The notes under the pieces: generated by a model
Told to the model about the DNA's origin: nothing
Database searches by the model: none
Seen by the model: only the letters and a program-made list of their open reading frames with translations
From: Symmetrospora coprosmae
Lineage: Eukaryota > Basidiomycota > Cystobasidiomycetes > Symmetrosporaceae
NCBI GenBank assembly: GCA_008802785.1
Contig: VUYT01000038.1
Coordinates: 105,697-169,696 of the forward strand
Direction: 5' to 3'
DNA length: 64,000 nucleotides
Shown here: piece after piece, positions 11,397 through 21,421 of the stretch
Layout: each line of letters opens with the position of its first letter
How positions within the stretch are numbered: the first letter of the stretch is position 1
Position numbers and translations under genes: made by a program

Positions 11397-12873
11397 ACCT
11401 CCCTACTATGCCTACGCTTCCTTCCTCTCCGTTCTGCAGATCATTGGTGCAGGAGAAATCAATTTCGGCAGCGTCGAGGGACCCTGGAACCATTCCTTGA
11501 GGCTCGAGAGGTGCGATGCCCGTTAGCGAATCTGACAAGGTAGCACAGTAACGTGCATTGACGCGTGCGCTTATGCTCACTTGGAACAGAGCTCTCGGTA
11601 CACGTCTGAACGTCCTTGGCGTCATTGACCCCGACACATCCAAGGCTGCTGAGCAGCTCGCAGCCAAGGCTGCGCAAGGCATAGCCGGATACGGGAAAGC
11701 GAAGACATGGAGCTCACTCAGTGAGGCCATCCCATTACTGAAGAATACGCACATCGATCTCGGCATCCTTGGAATCCCACCGCACTTCAGAGGCACTACC
11801 AAATCACCGGCTGATACGGACCTGCGACTTCTGGGTGCGTGGAGCAAGGCGGCATTTGCCAGTCCTGTCTGCCTGACATTGCCCGGGTCTGCCCATAGAG
11901 ACAATCCCACATGTCAAGCGATGGCTCGTCGAGAAGCCGATCTCGGCAGCTATCTTCTCGCCTCAGAATGGTCAAGTTCAGGTTGCCCAGGCCTGGGAGC
12001 GCTCGCCTGCCGTGGTCGCGGTTGGATACCACATGACGGCTCTCAAAGGTGTCATGATGCTCGCAAAGATCATCGAGGACAAGAAGCTCACAGTCATGGC
12101 CACTCAGGCAAGGTACAACATGGCCTACGAGTACGCCCGCAAGTTGGCCTGGTGGAATGTTGACCAATCCTGTGGTCGTGGGTCCCTCTCCTTGCCGGCC
12201 AGCCCGTCCTGCTTCTGCCATGGACCCAACTGATCTGACTCTCCCCGCAGCCGTCGTCGAGCAAGCAACGCATCTTGCCAATCTATCCCTGCTTTTCGGC
12301 GGCTCTGCCGACCTGAACACCGTGCGGACGCACACAGTCGAGCACTCGGACGTGCCCGGCCGTTTGTCGGCGCTCCGGATAGACGAAAGCCAGATCCCAC
12401 CTGCGTCACGGATACCTCGATACACTAGCGCAATCTGGAAGTACGGAAGCGGCGCCGTGGGAAGCCTCAGCCACTCGGTAGCGCTCCATGGCACCACGTA
12501 CGATACGGACTTCACCGTTATTTGCGACGGACACATCTTCAAGCTGTCAGGCTTCTACTCGCCAAGCCCGCAGCTTGAGATTCGCGAAGATGGGAAGGCA
12601 GAAGTTGGTGCGTGCATGCACGTCTCTTCTCTCCGTTGGAATGCACCAATTGACCACCATCCTGCTGCATGTTGGCATCACGTAGAGATCATCTCATTCG
12701 GCAACGACGATCCGTACCAGACGCAGATCGATGCAGTTCTGCAAGACAAGCCGACGTGCACGTACCAAGCGGCCATGGAGACATACGCACTGACCTGGGC
12801 TATTCGTCTGGCCGGAGAAGCAGAGCGAGAGGAGCGAAGCAAGAAGGGTGCACAGCCCAAATCGCGTTTGTAG
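11367..12873 (+). CDS. Gfo/Idh/MocA-family oxidoreductase ending in SRL
   Basis: NAD(P)-dependent sugar-type dehydrogenase family; substrate not predictable. Proposed exons are 11367-11390, 11440-11510, 11590-11834, 11899-12177, 12251-12607 and 12686-12873, giving 387 aa in consistent phase. The Rossmann start is IIGAGEIN, followed by GPWNHS, VLGVIDPD, HVKRWLVEKPIS (the conserved EKP), and SCGPVVEQATHLANLSLLFGG. The first exon (MSTSDPPD) is the weak point: it rests on one ATG and a 49-nt intron. The C-terminus reads PKSRL, so the protein may be imported into peroxisomes. Its 5' end overlaps the 5' region needed by the divergent PhoD-like gene, so at least one first exon may need revision. Confidence 0.82.
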
Positions 12874-13058
12874 CAGAGCTGTCTTTTCCTGTTGCGGAGG
12901 GCTTGCAGTGATATAGACAACAACTAGATGGCACCCGTCGAGAGGCGAGGCTGAAGGTCCACTGACTGTTCTCCGCCTTCGCCCTCGCCTGTATTGCGTT
13001 TGCCCATGCCTTCTCGCACACATTTGTGCTTGAACCGTCTTCTGGCAGACCTGCCCGA

Positions 13059-14827
13059 TCAGTCTAGATAGCCCTCGATGAAGCATTTCTGAATGTACAT
13101 GATCTTGGCAATGAAGGCTTCCAAGTGGTAGATGGGCTTGTTGCCGAGCTTGAGGCGATGCTCGTAGTGCGCTGCCCACTGAACCACCTGAGGCTTGAGC
13201 TCCTCATCCATGCGGTCCATAAGGCGCTTCGCGATGGTCTGTTGTACCCATTTGGCAGGCGAGGCAAGGCGGGATCAGCGAGTGTGTGTGCTGCCCAGAG
13301 CCGCAGCTGGACTCACAGAAATGACGACATTGGCAGGTATGCAGTGGACCAGAAGCTCGTACAGCATCTGCCGGACCTGGTAGAGCCGGTCCGGGCTCTG
13401 CTCGCTCATGACCTTCTCTGCGACCTGGCTGCAGTACTTCTCCCAGTCCGGGCGAGGCACAATGTCTGACGTCTCGAGCTTGGCCATCCCAGAGTCACTC
13501 TCGACGGCGTCTTTGCTAATCTTGCTGAACTGCGGGTCCTGCACGTGGTAAGCCTCGAACGAGAGCAGCGCGCGTCGCAAGTTGCCTCCGCTCAATCGAG
13601 CGAGAAGGAGCTGGACGTGCGGAGGAACGGTCAGACGCTCCTTCTTCGAGACATGGGCGATGACCTTGCAGATCTGCAAGCAGAAACAGAGGGCGTGAAT
13701 CAGCGTGCCGTCAGGGTGAGGAAGGCCTCCTGCTGCGCTGTGCGTTCACCTCCTCTTCCGATGGAGCGCCAACACGGAGCAGCAGGCATCGACTGCGGAT
13801 AGGCCCGATAATCTTGCTTGTCGAGTTTGCGCATAGGATGAGTCGAAGGTTATTTGAGTACTCTGGAGGAAGGCAGACCGCTTCAGTAGGGTGTACCCGC
13901 TGAGCGCGAAGAACCTTGTATTTCAACACCCACTCTCCATTGTCCTTCGCAGCGCAGACTGTGCATCTCGTGAAAGACCGTCCGCTTCGTTAATGACGAC
14001 GACTGTGGAGCGTGAGAGTAGGTGCGAAGAGAATGGAGTCGGTGGATATACCGACGCATCAGCTTATGCAGGGCACAAACCGCTCTCCGGCTAAGATATT
14101 GTCCAATCTAGACGTACCTTTAAATCTCTTCTTCGCGTTGAGATCAATCTGCTGCGTCTGTGCAATCTCCTTCAGGATGTCCTGGATGACGGACCTGTCC
14201 CAGTTCCCGACGTCGCTGGAGGTCGTTGGCAGTGCGAGCATGAGCAATGTAGACCCAGCGCAGCGTTCCTCGAGACAGAGTGATTTGCACACACCTCGGA
14301 GTGAGCTCGATGTGGTAGTTGCTCTGCACGACATTCACGTCCAGCTTGCGGTTCGACGGTGTCTTGAAGATGCGCTGATCGATACGGAGCTGGGGGACAC
14401 GGACCGCCACATTGCTCTGTAAGCGCGTGCGCGTGCGCGTGCGCGTCACGTACGTGTCCATCTCGTGCACCCACCTTGTCGGCGCCAGGGCCGTACAGCT
14501 CGCGCAAGGTGCAGTTGATGCGCGTCTTCTTGCCAGCTCCGCTCGGTCCATAGAAGAGGAGATGGGGGAAATCCTGCCCTCCTGCGGTTGTGGCCTAGGC
14601 GAACAGCAGTCTCGAATGCATCAGCTGGGTCCTGCTGCTGGACTCGCTCATCCTGCTTGCTGCCCCGCCCTGCTCTGCTCTGCCACGGCGGCGAGCAGAC
14701 GCGTGCGGGACGGCGAGCATGGCCGCAATCAGCGCCTCACCAGTGTCCGGATCCTCTGCGACAGCTCAGGGTGGTAGTGCAAGTCGTCCAGCGTCTTTGG
14801 CCGCCATTTGTCCACGTAGAGCGTCAT
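13059..14827 (-). CDS. RFC5: Replication factor C subunit 5 (human RFC3 type)
   Basis: AAA+ subunit of the clamp loader that places PCNA on DNA. Exons are 14827-14741, 14573-14475, 14416-14295, 14215-14118, 14002-13934, 13862-13750, 13673-13317 and 13238-13059, about 374 aa. Blocks: [11 protein letters not shown], Walker [10 protein letters not shown] (about 38-46), [16 protein letters not shown], the degenerate Walker [10 protein letters not shown], and SRCLLLRV in place of a canonical SRC arginine-finger neighbour. The C-terminal collar ends [21 protein letters not shown]. The acceptor of the first intron (about 14574) is chosen to keep frame and yields DFPHLLFYG; a few residues could be missing there. 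The intron at 14474-14417 contains a GCGCGT microsatellite. Confidence 0.92.
14423..14446. repeat. GCGCGT simple repeat inside an RFC5 intron
   Basis: About four copies of a 6-bp alternating purine-pyrimidine unit lie inside the intron 14474-14417. Alternating GC/GT tracts can adopt Z-DNA; no function is claimed. Confidence 0.8.
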
Positions 14828-15389
14828 TCTGGCAATAAGTCCTTGCAGTCCGAACGTCAAGAGACCAAGCAGCCGTTCGGCAGGCTGAAGCGCACGTACA
14901 GTCGAGCAATCTATCAGGCACTGACGAAGCAGCCTTCCTCTACACGAGCGGGGCAGACATGCACGCAGAGATGAGGCACGAGCCTCGCAACATTGTCGAT
15001 GTGGTGCGCATGCAGCGCGCTATGCCGTATGGGCGAGAGGTGCGTCGCTATAGCCTGCACGTGCTACAACTCAAACACCCCCATCACCATCTACTTATCG
15101 ATATCGCATAAGTACTCCTAAGGCACGACTTGATATCATGATCAGTCTTCGAGCTAGAGCGCGCGCGCGCTCTCCCGAGCTGTGCGAGCTGCTGCTGTCA
15201 TTGCGTTCTCAGCCGGCTTGCCACGCCCTTCGATGGAGGCGAGGACAAGACGGGAGGGGAGGGGAACAGAGGCATGAGGAGCGTGTCAAAAGCTTCTCTA
15301 GGCTCCGCATCCATCTTCCTCATCTCCTCGACACCAAGCCTCCTTCTCCCACCGTCTAGCCCGCACCTCCTTCGGCTCCGGCTCCTAAC
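14828..15389. promoter_or_regulatory. Divergent spacer between RFC5 and the Cys-rich gene, with an 18-bp palindrome
   Basis: About 560 bp without a supportable gene, so it must hold both promoters. It contains a perfect 18-bp self-complementary GC-alternating palindrome at 15156-15173. No other motif stands out by eye. Confidence 0.5.
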
Positions 15390-15875
15390 ATGCCCTCCTC
15401 AACCGGCCAGACCGTGAGCTTCGGTGCGCAGAACCTTCCGGTGTACCAGTGAGTGGTCCTCGTCGCCTTTGCTGTGCTGTCTTTGCTGACGTCGCGCTGT
15501 CAGATGCTCCTACGGCTGCAGCAAGCGAAGTGCCGACGCCGCCCGCATCATCGAGCACGAGTTGGCCGAGCGGGAACGCCCGCCCATCCTCCACGTCGAC
15601 TCGCCAAGCGCTGGTTCTATGAGATGGCAGTGAGTCAGCTTGATCGTGTCGGTGAGGAAAAGAGCGAAGACAGCGGGCTCACCCAGAACCCTCCTTATTC
15701 CGCCTCCAGATGTGGCGGCTGCAAGTACCGAGGCGAGCAGCCTTTCGACATCTACGTACACCAGTGTCCGCTGGCCACCTTTCATTGTCCGAAGAGGCCT
15801 TCAGAGCCAAAAGTCCGCAAGGAGCGCCAGCACTCGTACGGCTCCGATGCCGCTTCGATTGGCTCGACGGCTTGA
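15390..15875 (+). CDS. Small Cys-rich protein of unknown function
   Basis: I do not recognise this gene. Three exons, 15390-15448, 15504-15629 and 15710-15875, join in consistent phase (both introns start GTGAGT) to a 116-aa protein. It has paired cysteines spaced as C-x3-C (CSYGC), C-x2-C (CGGC) and C-x6-C (CPLATFHC), with a conserved-looking basic residue after each pair and an acidic helix (EHELAERER) between the first two. The cysteine pattern suggests a zinc-binding or disulfide-bonded module. There is no signal peptide or membrane segment. The tail is Lys/Arg/Ser-rich. The exon phases support a real gene, but no function should be assigned. Confidence 0.6.
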
Positions 15876-16084
15876 TAGGGTCGGGTGACTACGTCGGAGA
15901 CTTATGCCTGTCCAGTCGGCGATGGGATCAGAGATAGAGACTGTCAGCATCTTTGCGGATGACCCTGACACCTAGCGTGGACGGACGCCTCCGCTAATTC
16001 GTGTGCGTCACGCACCTGTCTGTGCTATCAGTGCGAACGTATGCCTGAGCAAGCACGATGTACAGCGCCTCAAAACGAGGTGCC

Positions 16085-17002
16085 CTAGACTGACGTCTGA
16101 GAGACAGCTGTCATTCCAGCGCCAACCTTGTCCTCCGCGACGGGCACCCGTCGCCTGATGCTGCTCCTCTCGTCGCCGTCTTTGCCTGCCCTGCCTGCAA
16201 GCACGGCTTCGACCATCTCGGCATTGGTCATCTGTCCATCTGCGAGCTTCTGGAAGCCAGGCTCAGTGACGCCATACGCGAGCAGTGCGGTCTCGAGGAG
16301 AATGTCTGCCGTCAAGCCTGTCACGGGCGAAGGCATGGCGTCGTTGTGGAACTCGCGGAGGCGGAACGAGTGGCCTCCTAGCCACTTGACATCCTTATAC
16401 GCGTACGCGACGGGTGCTCGTTCGCTAGACGGGCCGTCCAAGCCGAGGATGTTGGGCAGGCCTAGGAAGTCTGCCAGCGGCCAGCTCCAGATGGCTCCGA
16501 CTTCAGCCTCGCTGGCCGTGAAGGTCTTGAGAATCTCATTGTCTTGCATCTGCGAGACTGCAACGACGGGCACTACGAAAAGGAGGTTTTTCGAGAGGAA
16601 GGGCGGCAGTGTCGTGATGACGTCGACCGGGACCGCAAGGCCAATCTCCTCCTCAGCTTCACGAATAGCAGTCCGCGCAATGTCGACATCGCCGTCCTCC
16701 ATGCGCCCGCCTGGAAGGGCAGTCTCGCCCGGGAAGGAGCGCATCGTTTTCGCGCGCGTTGTGAGGACCACCGACAGACCCGCGTCACCTGGACACAGTA
16801 GGACCAGAACGCCAGCGAGGCAAGCGCGAGGAAGCCTGCGCGAGATGCTCCACATCAGCATCGCCAGCTATTACCTATGCGGCTCGCCGCGCTCTGTGTG
16901 TGCTAACACACTCGAGGTGTTCCTGGCAGGCCGCATGCTGCCGAAGGCGCTCGAGCTCGGGCCGAGACTGTCGATCCGACGGAGCTGCGTCTGGCAACAC
17001 AT
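16085..17002 (-). CDS. Nudix hydrolase, CoA diphosphatase type
   Basis: Probably cleaves CoA to 4'-phosphopantetheine and 3',5'-ADP, like Pcd1/NUDT7/8, which in fungi is often peroxisomal. Exons 17002-16875 and 16835-16085 give 292 aa. The Nudix box reads GGRMEDGDVDIARTAIREAEEEIGL with the REAEEEIGL core intact and the one-residue longer spacing usual in CoA diphosphatases; upstream SFPGETALPGG replaces the family's usual SxPGG block. The core is preceded by LAGVLVLLC. The intron is 39 nt and its acceptance depends on reading frame alone, so the first 43 residues are less certain; another frame in that region starts at an ATG at 17039 but runs into a stop. The C-terminus (SQTSV) is not a peroxisomal signal. 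Confidence 0.8.
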
Positions 17003-17491
17003 CGCCCGATCTGCATTCTTGCAGTCCCTCGAGGGTATCCGTCATGTTGATATGCGCCCTTGAGCGAAAGCGATTCGGTTGGTCTGAGACGGAGGACTGC
17101 GGTCGGCCTAATGCAAGATGTGTTTGCCGCTCTATACGGGAATTGCTCTATCGATCATCGCATTAAGCCCGTACATGAATAACACATGGCGCTCTGCAGC
17201 AGTTCAGTTAAACAATATTCGAGACCCTCCTCGCCCCCTTTGCTCCACCTTCTTCCGCAATCGCGCCTGTCCAGCTGCGAAGTGGCTGTCTTTCCAGCAC
17301 AAATGGCTGCGGCGGGTTGTCTGATAAATAAGGCTGGTCCTGCGCACTGGGGGCCGCCAAATGATGGGATCAGAAGAATGGCGGATGATGCTCCTGACGC
17401 TCTTGAGGGCATTGACGTGCAGGTCCCCACCCCCGATTGCAATGCAAGGAGGATGCCGCCGCAGACTTCGTCAAGCATGTCCAGAGGCGCG
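17003..17491. other. Spacer between Nudix gene and arrestin-like copy 1
   Basis: Nearly 490 bp with only short open frames lacking codon or family support. It contains the Nudix promoter and the 3' flank of the arrestin-like gene; I see nothing else in it. Confidence 0.5.
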
Positions 17492-19073
17492 TCACGTCAG
17501 ACCCTGAGATGACGCCCGAGACGCGAAGCTTTCTGGCGCTCCCCGCTGCTCTATAGCTTTGAGCCTCTCCATCTCTGTCATCCTGTCTCTGCTCTCCTGG
17601 GCATCCTTCCATATCCGATAAACTTCCTCGGCGGGAATGCCATACTGCTTGACATCCTCGTCCTGCAGTGTCTCCTGACACATGCACTGCATATTCATGG
17701 GTCCCGCCGCGTCGGGGGAGGTTTTGCTGCTCTTTGCATACGCCGTCTTGGCTGATGCAGCCGGGTCAAGTTGAACAGCGGCACCTTTCCGCAGTCCGGT
17801 CGGACTGCTGAGTGCCTCCGCTGCACTCTCTTCGTATGTCGGAAGCTTGAAGTATTCCAGGCGGCAAAAGCAAGAAGAGAGGTTTGCTGGACAGCCGACT
17901 TCGAGTGCTTGCCTGCTGGGCGGTCCGAGAGGCTGCGCAGAGCCTGATTGTCCCTTCTCTGCCCCTGCCCCGTACTGCAAGAAGATGATCTGCATCTTCA
18001 ACTCGTGCGAGAAAGACTTGCAGGTTTCGGTCGTGCCGTGCGTCGAAGCTTGCACGAATGGACCTGAGCCGAACGGTATCCGGAACTGGCGGGAGATGAA
18101 CCTTTCTGGTGCGCCTGGGTAGTGAGTGACCCGCATCTGATCCCGCCATTTCTCGTCCTCGGCGAGTTCGTACAAGCGCCGTTTCTCCACACGCGTTTCG
18201 ATTGGGCCTGTCACGCTCGGTGAGGGCTTGGTCTGAACCGTCTGTATGAGGTCGACAATGATATTTTCGATGGTGAAGGGGTGCAAGACGTCGAACCATT
18301 GTCTGCAGAGCACATAGCGGGCGTGCAGTCAGCTAGACCGCTCGATTCGCAGAAGCAATCACGAGATCGCGGCAGACCACGCACATGTACCACCGCAGGT
18401 ATCCACCGATGATGAGATGCTTTGTCGACATCTCGATACGCGTCGGTCCAAAACGCTCGTGCAAGAATTCCTTGACCATTGAATGGCTAGGCGGAGGTCC
18501 GTTCTTCTCGCCCGACTTGTTGACCTGGAACCCGATCCTCTTTTTCTCAGCGCGCAGCTCGGAGCCAAAGGATCCGCAACCCTGTGCGACTGCATGAATG
18601 CGATAGAGTGTCTTGCCGTTCTCGTACCAAACACTCGGGGCGACATTGGGTGGGATCAGGAAGGAGAAGCGGAACGCGTGCCGTCCGGCGGGAAGGACCT
18701 CCTTGTCGCCGATCTCGAGCGAGAGGTCACGGCGCAATGTCTCGTGCCTGTGCTCCTTGTCGCGGAAGTTGAAGGTCTGCGTGCCGACCTGTCAAAGCAA
18801 GCAATGGCGAAGGTCAATGCACGTGTGACCCCATGTCGGTCGCATTCGTCGATGCCAACTTACCAGAGAGACTTGCAGTCCTTTGACCTGCTTTGGAGAT
18901 GCTAATGTGAGGATTGCGGTCCCCTCCACCACGGTATCTATGGTACGCGTCGGACCGAGACCGTCCTCCAGAGGCGATACGGCCGTGGGATATACGAAGA
19001 ACACGTTGGCATCTCCGTCGTCGAGGATGACTTCGAGTGTCGATGAGGCGACGCTTTTGTGCAGCCAAGACAT
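17492..19073 (-). CDS. Arrestin-like protein, copy 1 (intron-loss copy)
   Basis: Alpha-arrestin-like protein; such proteins usually link membrane transporters to an Rsp5-type ubiquitin ligase. Exons 19073-18864, 18788-18385 and 18302-17492 give 474 aa. The arrestin N-domain pattern is visible (DTVVEGTAILTL..VKGLQVSLVGTQ), then FRFSFLIPPNVAP, NGPPPSHSMVKEF and, in the C-domain, FISRQFRIPFGSGPF and ELKMQIIFLQY. A PY-like motif (LPTYEE) follows CFCRLEYFK. The tail has a conserved Cys pair (MQCMCQE). Compared with copies 2 and 3 the 110-nt and 288-nt exons are fused into one 404-nt exon in the same phase, so one intron has been lost. The fold is inferred from pattern and not from a search. Confidence 0.75.
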
Positions 19074-19254
19074 GCTCGTAGCCCTTCTGTAGTTCTCACA
19101 GATGATGTGCTCGAAGGAAGGAAGGCAAGAGGCGAGCAGAGCGCGAGACTGTGCGCGGCGATATTGCGTCGCACGGTACATGAGTCTGCGAACGCCCCGC
19201 TACTGATACTACACATTGCGCACGATGCCAGATCTTCTTCCATCGTTCTCGTAG

Positions 19255-20945
19255 CTACATCATCTGGAGCGAATAATTTTGCGGCCGGCTTCTCCTGCGC
19301 GAAGCCGCCGCCAGCGCCTCCGCTGCCGCTGCATACCGTCTCTCCCTCTCCAACTCCCGCTCGCGCTTCTGCCCAAAGACATCTCGCGCCGCCTTGTACT
19401 CCTCCCAGGCCTTGTACACCTCTGCAGCCGGGACGCCATACTCATTTACCTCGTCCTCGATCAAGTCCTGGCACAAGCATGGCGCCGTGAATGACCCTTC
19501 CTCTGGCGAGCGTGTGAGAGAAGACGAGCGCGACCTGGAAAGCAAGTCGGCCTTCTCCGCTTTTGTGTCGGCTGAATCTGCCGGCGACCTGCTGCGGGTA
19601 TCCGCTTTTGCCGAATAGGGCGGCAGTTTCGAATACTCTACGCGACAGAAGCACGAAGCAATCTTGACTGGCCCTCCGACCTGGAGGAGCTGACGCGTAT
19701 GGCGCGCCGTGCTTGGCCCAAAGGCGACTGGACCCGGCTCACTCTGGTCGAACTGCAGGAAAGTGACGGACAGGCGGATCTCATGGGCAAATGTGATGCA
19801 CGTCTGCGTCGTGTCGGGGTGCGTGGTCGCGCCGATCCACGGCCCCGCATCGTATGGTATCCGGAACTGGCGCGAGATCCAGACCTCCTCTTGCCCAGGG
19901 CACATCGGCTGCCTCACACGGCTGCAGAAGTCCTCCTCCTCGTCGGAGGTGTCGGCGGCTAGGAGCATGTCGTACAAGCGGCGTTCCTCGATGATCTTTG
20001 TCGGTGCCTTAGTCGATGTCAGTGTAGGCTTGATAGTGACGGTCTGAATCAGGTCGACCGTGATATTCTCTATGGTCGAGGGCTTCAGGAAGTCATCCCA
20101 TTGTCTGGCAGATGCGGCCGTCAGTACACATGGACGCTGTCCCGCGAGCAGAGGGCTATGCGCGAGTGACTTACATATACCAACGCAAGTAGCCACCAAC
20201 GAGGAAATGTTTGGTCGCTATTTCTATCCGTGTAAGACCGAAGCGATCATGGACGAACTCCTTCACTAAGCTGTAGCTGGGTGGCGGACCGTTCTTCTCG
20301 CCCGAGTTATTGACTTGGAGAGCGATCTTGCGCAGTAGACGCAGGTCCGACCCCAGTGCCCCACATCCTTGAGCTACGGCAAGGAGACGATGCCGTGTCC
20401 GGGCACTGCTATGCCAGAGGGTCGGCGCGACGTTCGGGGGGACAATGAAAGAGAAGCGGAATCTGAGGGTCACAGGCGGGCTCATCAGCCATTTGCTCGA
20501 CTGCTTCACACGCCTATACGCGTTCCGCGAGGACACTCACTGGTGGCGGCCTGCTGGCAAAACGGCCTCTGGAATGTCGACCTTGAGGTCCCGCCTGTAC
20601 AGCTCGGTCGTGTGCTCACGTTCCTTGTGCTCGACTATCTGTGTGCCGGTCTGCGTGATGCGTCCGCGACCTTGTCAGCCTCAGGCTTGCGGAAGCAGGG
20701 CTGCCCTCGGCCAAACCTACCAGGATCACCTCGACCCCCTTGACGCGTCGTGTGGCCGGCAGAGTGAGGATGACAACACCCTCGATGACGGTGTCGGCTG
20801 CAGAGGGCAGAGGGGGCGAGGATGAGGAAGCAGGACATGCAGCAGGATAGAGGAAGAAGAGGTCGGTGTCGTTGTGGTCGAGGAGGATCTCCAATTTGGG
20901 GTTGGCTGTGGACGAGCTTGAAGCAGGAAGGAGCCAGCTGGGCAT
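19255..20945 (-). CDS. Arrestin-like protein, copy 2
   Basis: Second member of the triplet, 490 aa. Exons 20945-20721, 20650-20541, 20462-20175 and 20104-19255, phases consistent. Shares with copy 1 DLFFLYP, EGVVILTL, VKGVEVIL, RFSFIVPPNVAP, SGEKNGPPPSYSLVKEFVHDRFG, GGYLRWYIQW, TIENITVDLIQT and WISRQFRIPY. The PY-like motif is KLPPYS, a better match to the PPxY ligand of WW domains than in the other copies. The C-terminus is an Arg/Glu-rich predicted coiled coil ending before MM. It is head-to-head with copy 3, so the two share a promoter region. Confidence 0.76.
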
Positions 20946-21421
20946 TGAAGGGACTCCTAACAGCTACAGGGACAGATGGGTGGTGACAATTGCGATGTAC
21001 AGAGCTGAAACAGAGTAACGAGAAGCAGAGAGGGGTAGAGAGAGCCCTGGCGCGACCCAGAGACGGAGGGACCCTGATGCGGGCTGGACCGACGGCATCG
21101 GACTCGGCCGTCCGGGAGAGGACGACCCACCGACCCACAGAAACCTCCACTGCTCACGTGGTCGAGGACGAGTCAGCAAGGACTTGCATTCAGTCTCCTC
21201 AGCGGCTGCAGCATATAACAGTGTATCCATTGACTCGATGAGTGACAGACATATGCATCCTCGCTCCAGTGACTCGTAGAATGGCCATATCTCTTCCTTC
21301 GGCTTACGGATCCCTTCGGACGTCTCACAGCTGCGCACGCGGGCTGCTCGCCCTCGAGGCACGTGCCTCCGACGTCTCTCTGCCGGACAACCTTTCATCA
21401 TACTGGCGCGCTTGGGCAATC
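20946..21421. promoter_or_regulatory. Divergent spacer between arrestin-like copies 2 and 3
   Basis: About 475 bp between the paralog-guided starts. An in-frame upstream ATG at 21281 could extend copy 3 by 47 residues, which would shorten the spacer to about 335 bp. No motif is evident. Confidence 0.45.

Noticed and set aside
11335-11910. A 191-codon minus-strand open frame opposite the oxidoreductase
   Set aside because: No family similarity; the plus strand rebuilds a Rossmann fold. Only its distal part might matter as a first exon of the PhoD-like gene.
16128-17063. A 311-codon plus-strand open frame opposite the Nudix gene
   Set aside because: The minus strand holds an intact Nudix box; the plus frame is a composition shadow.
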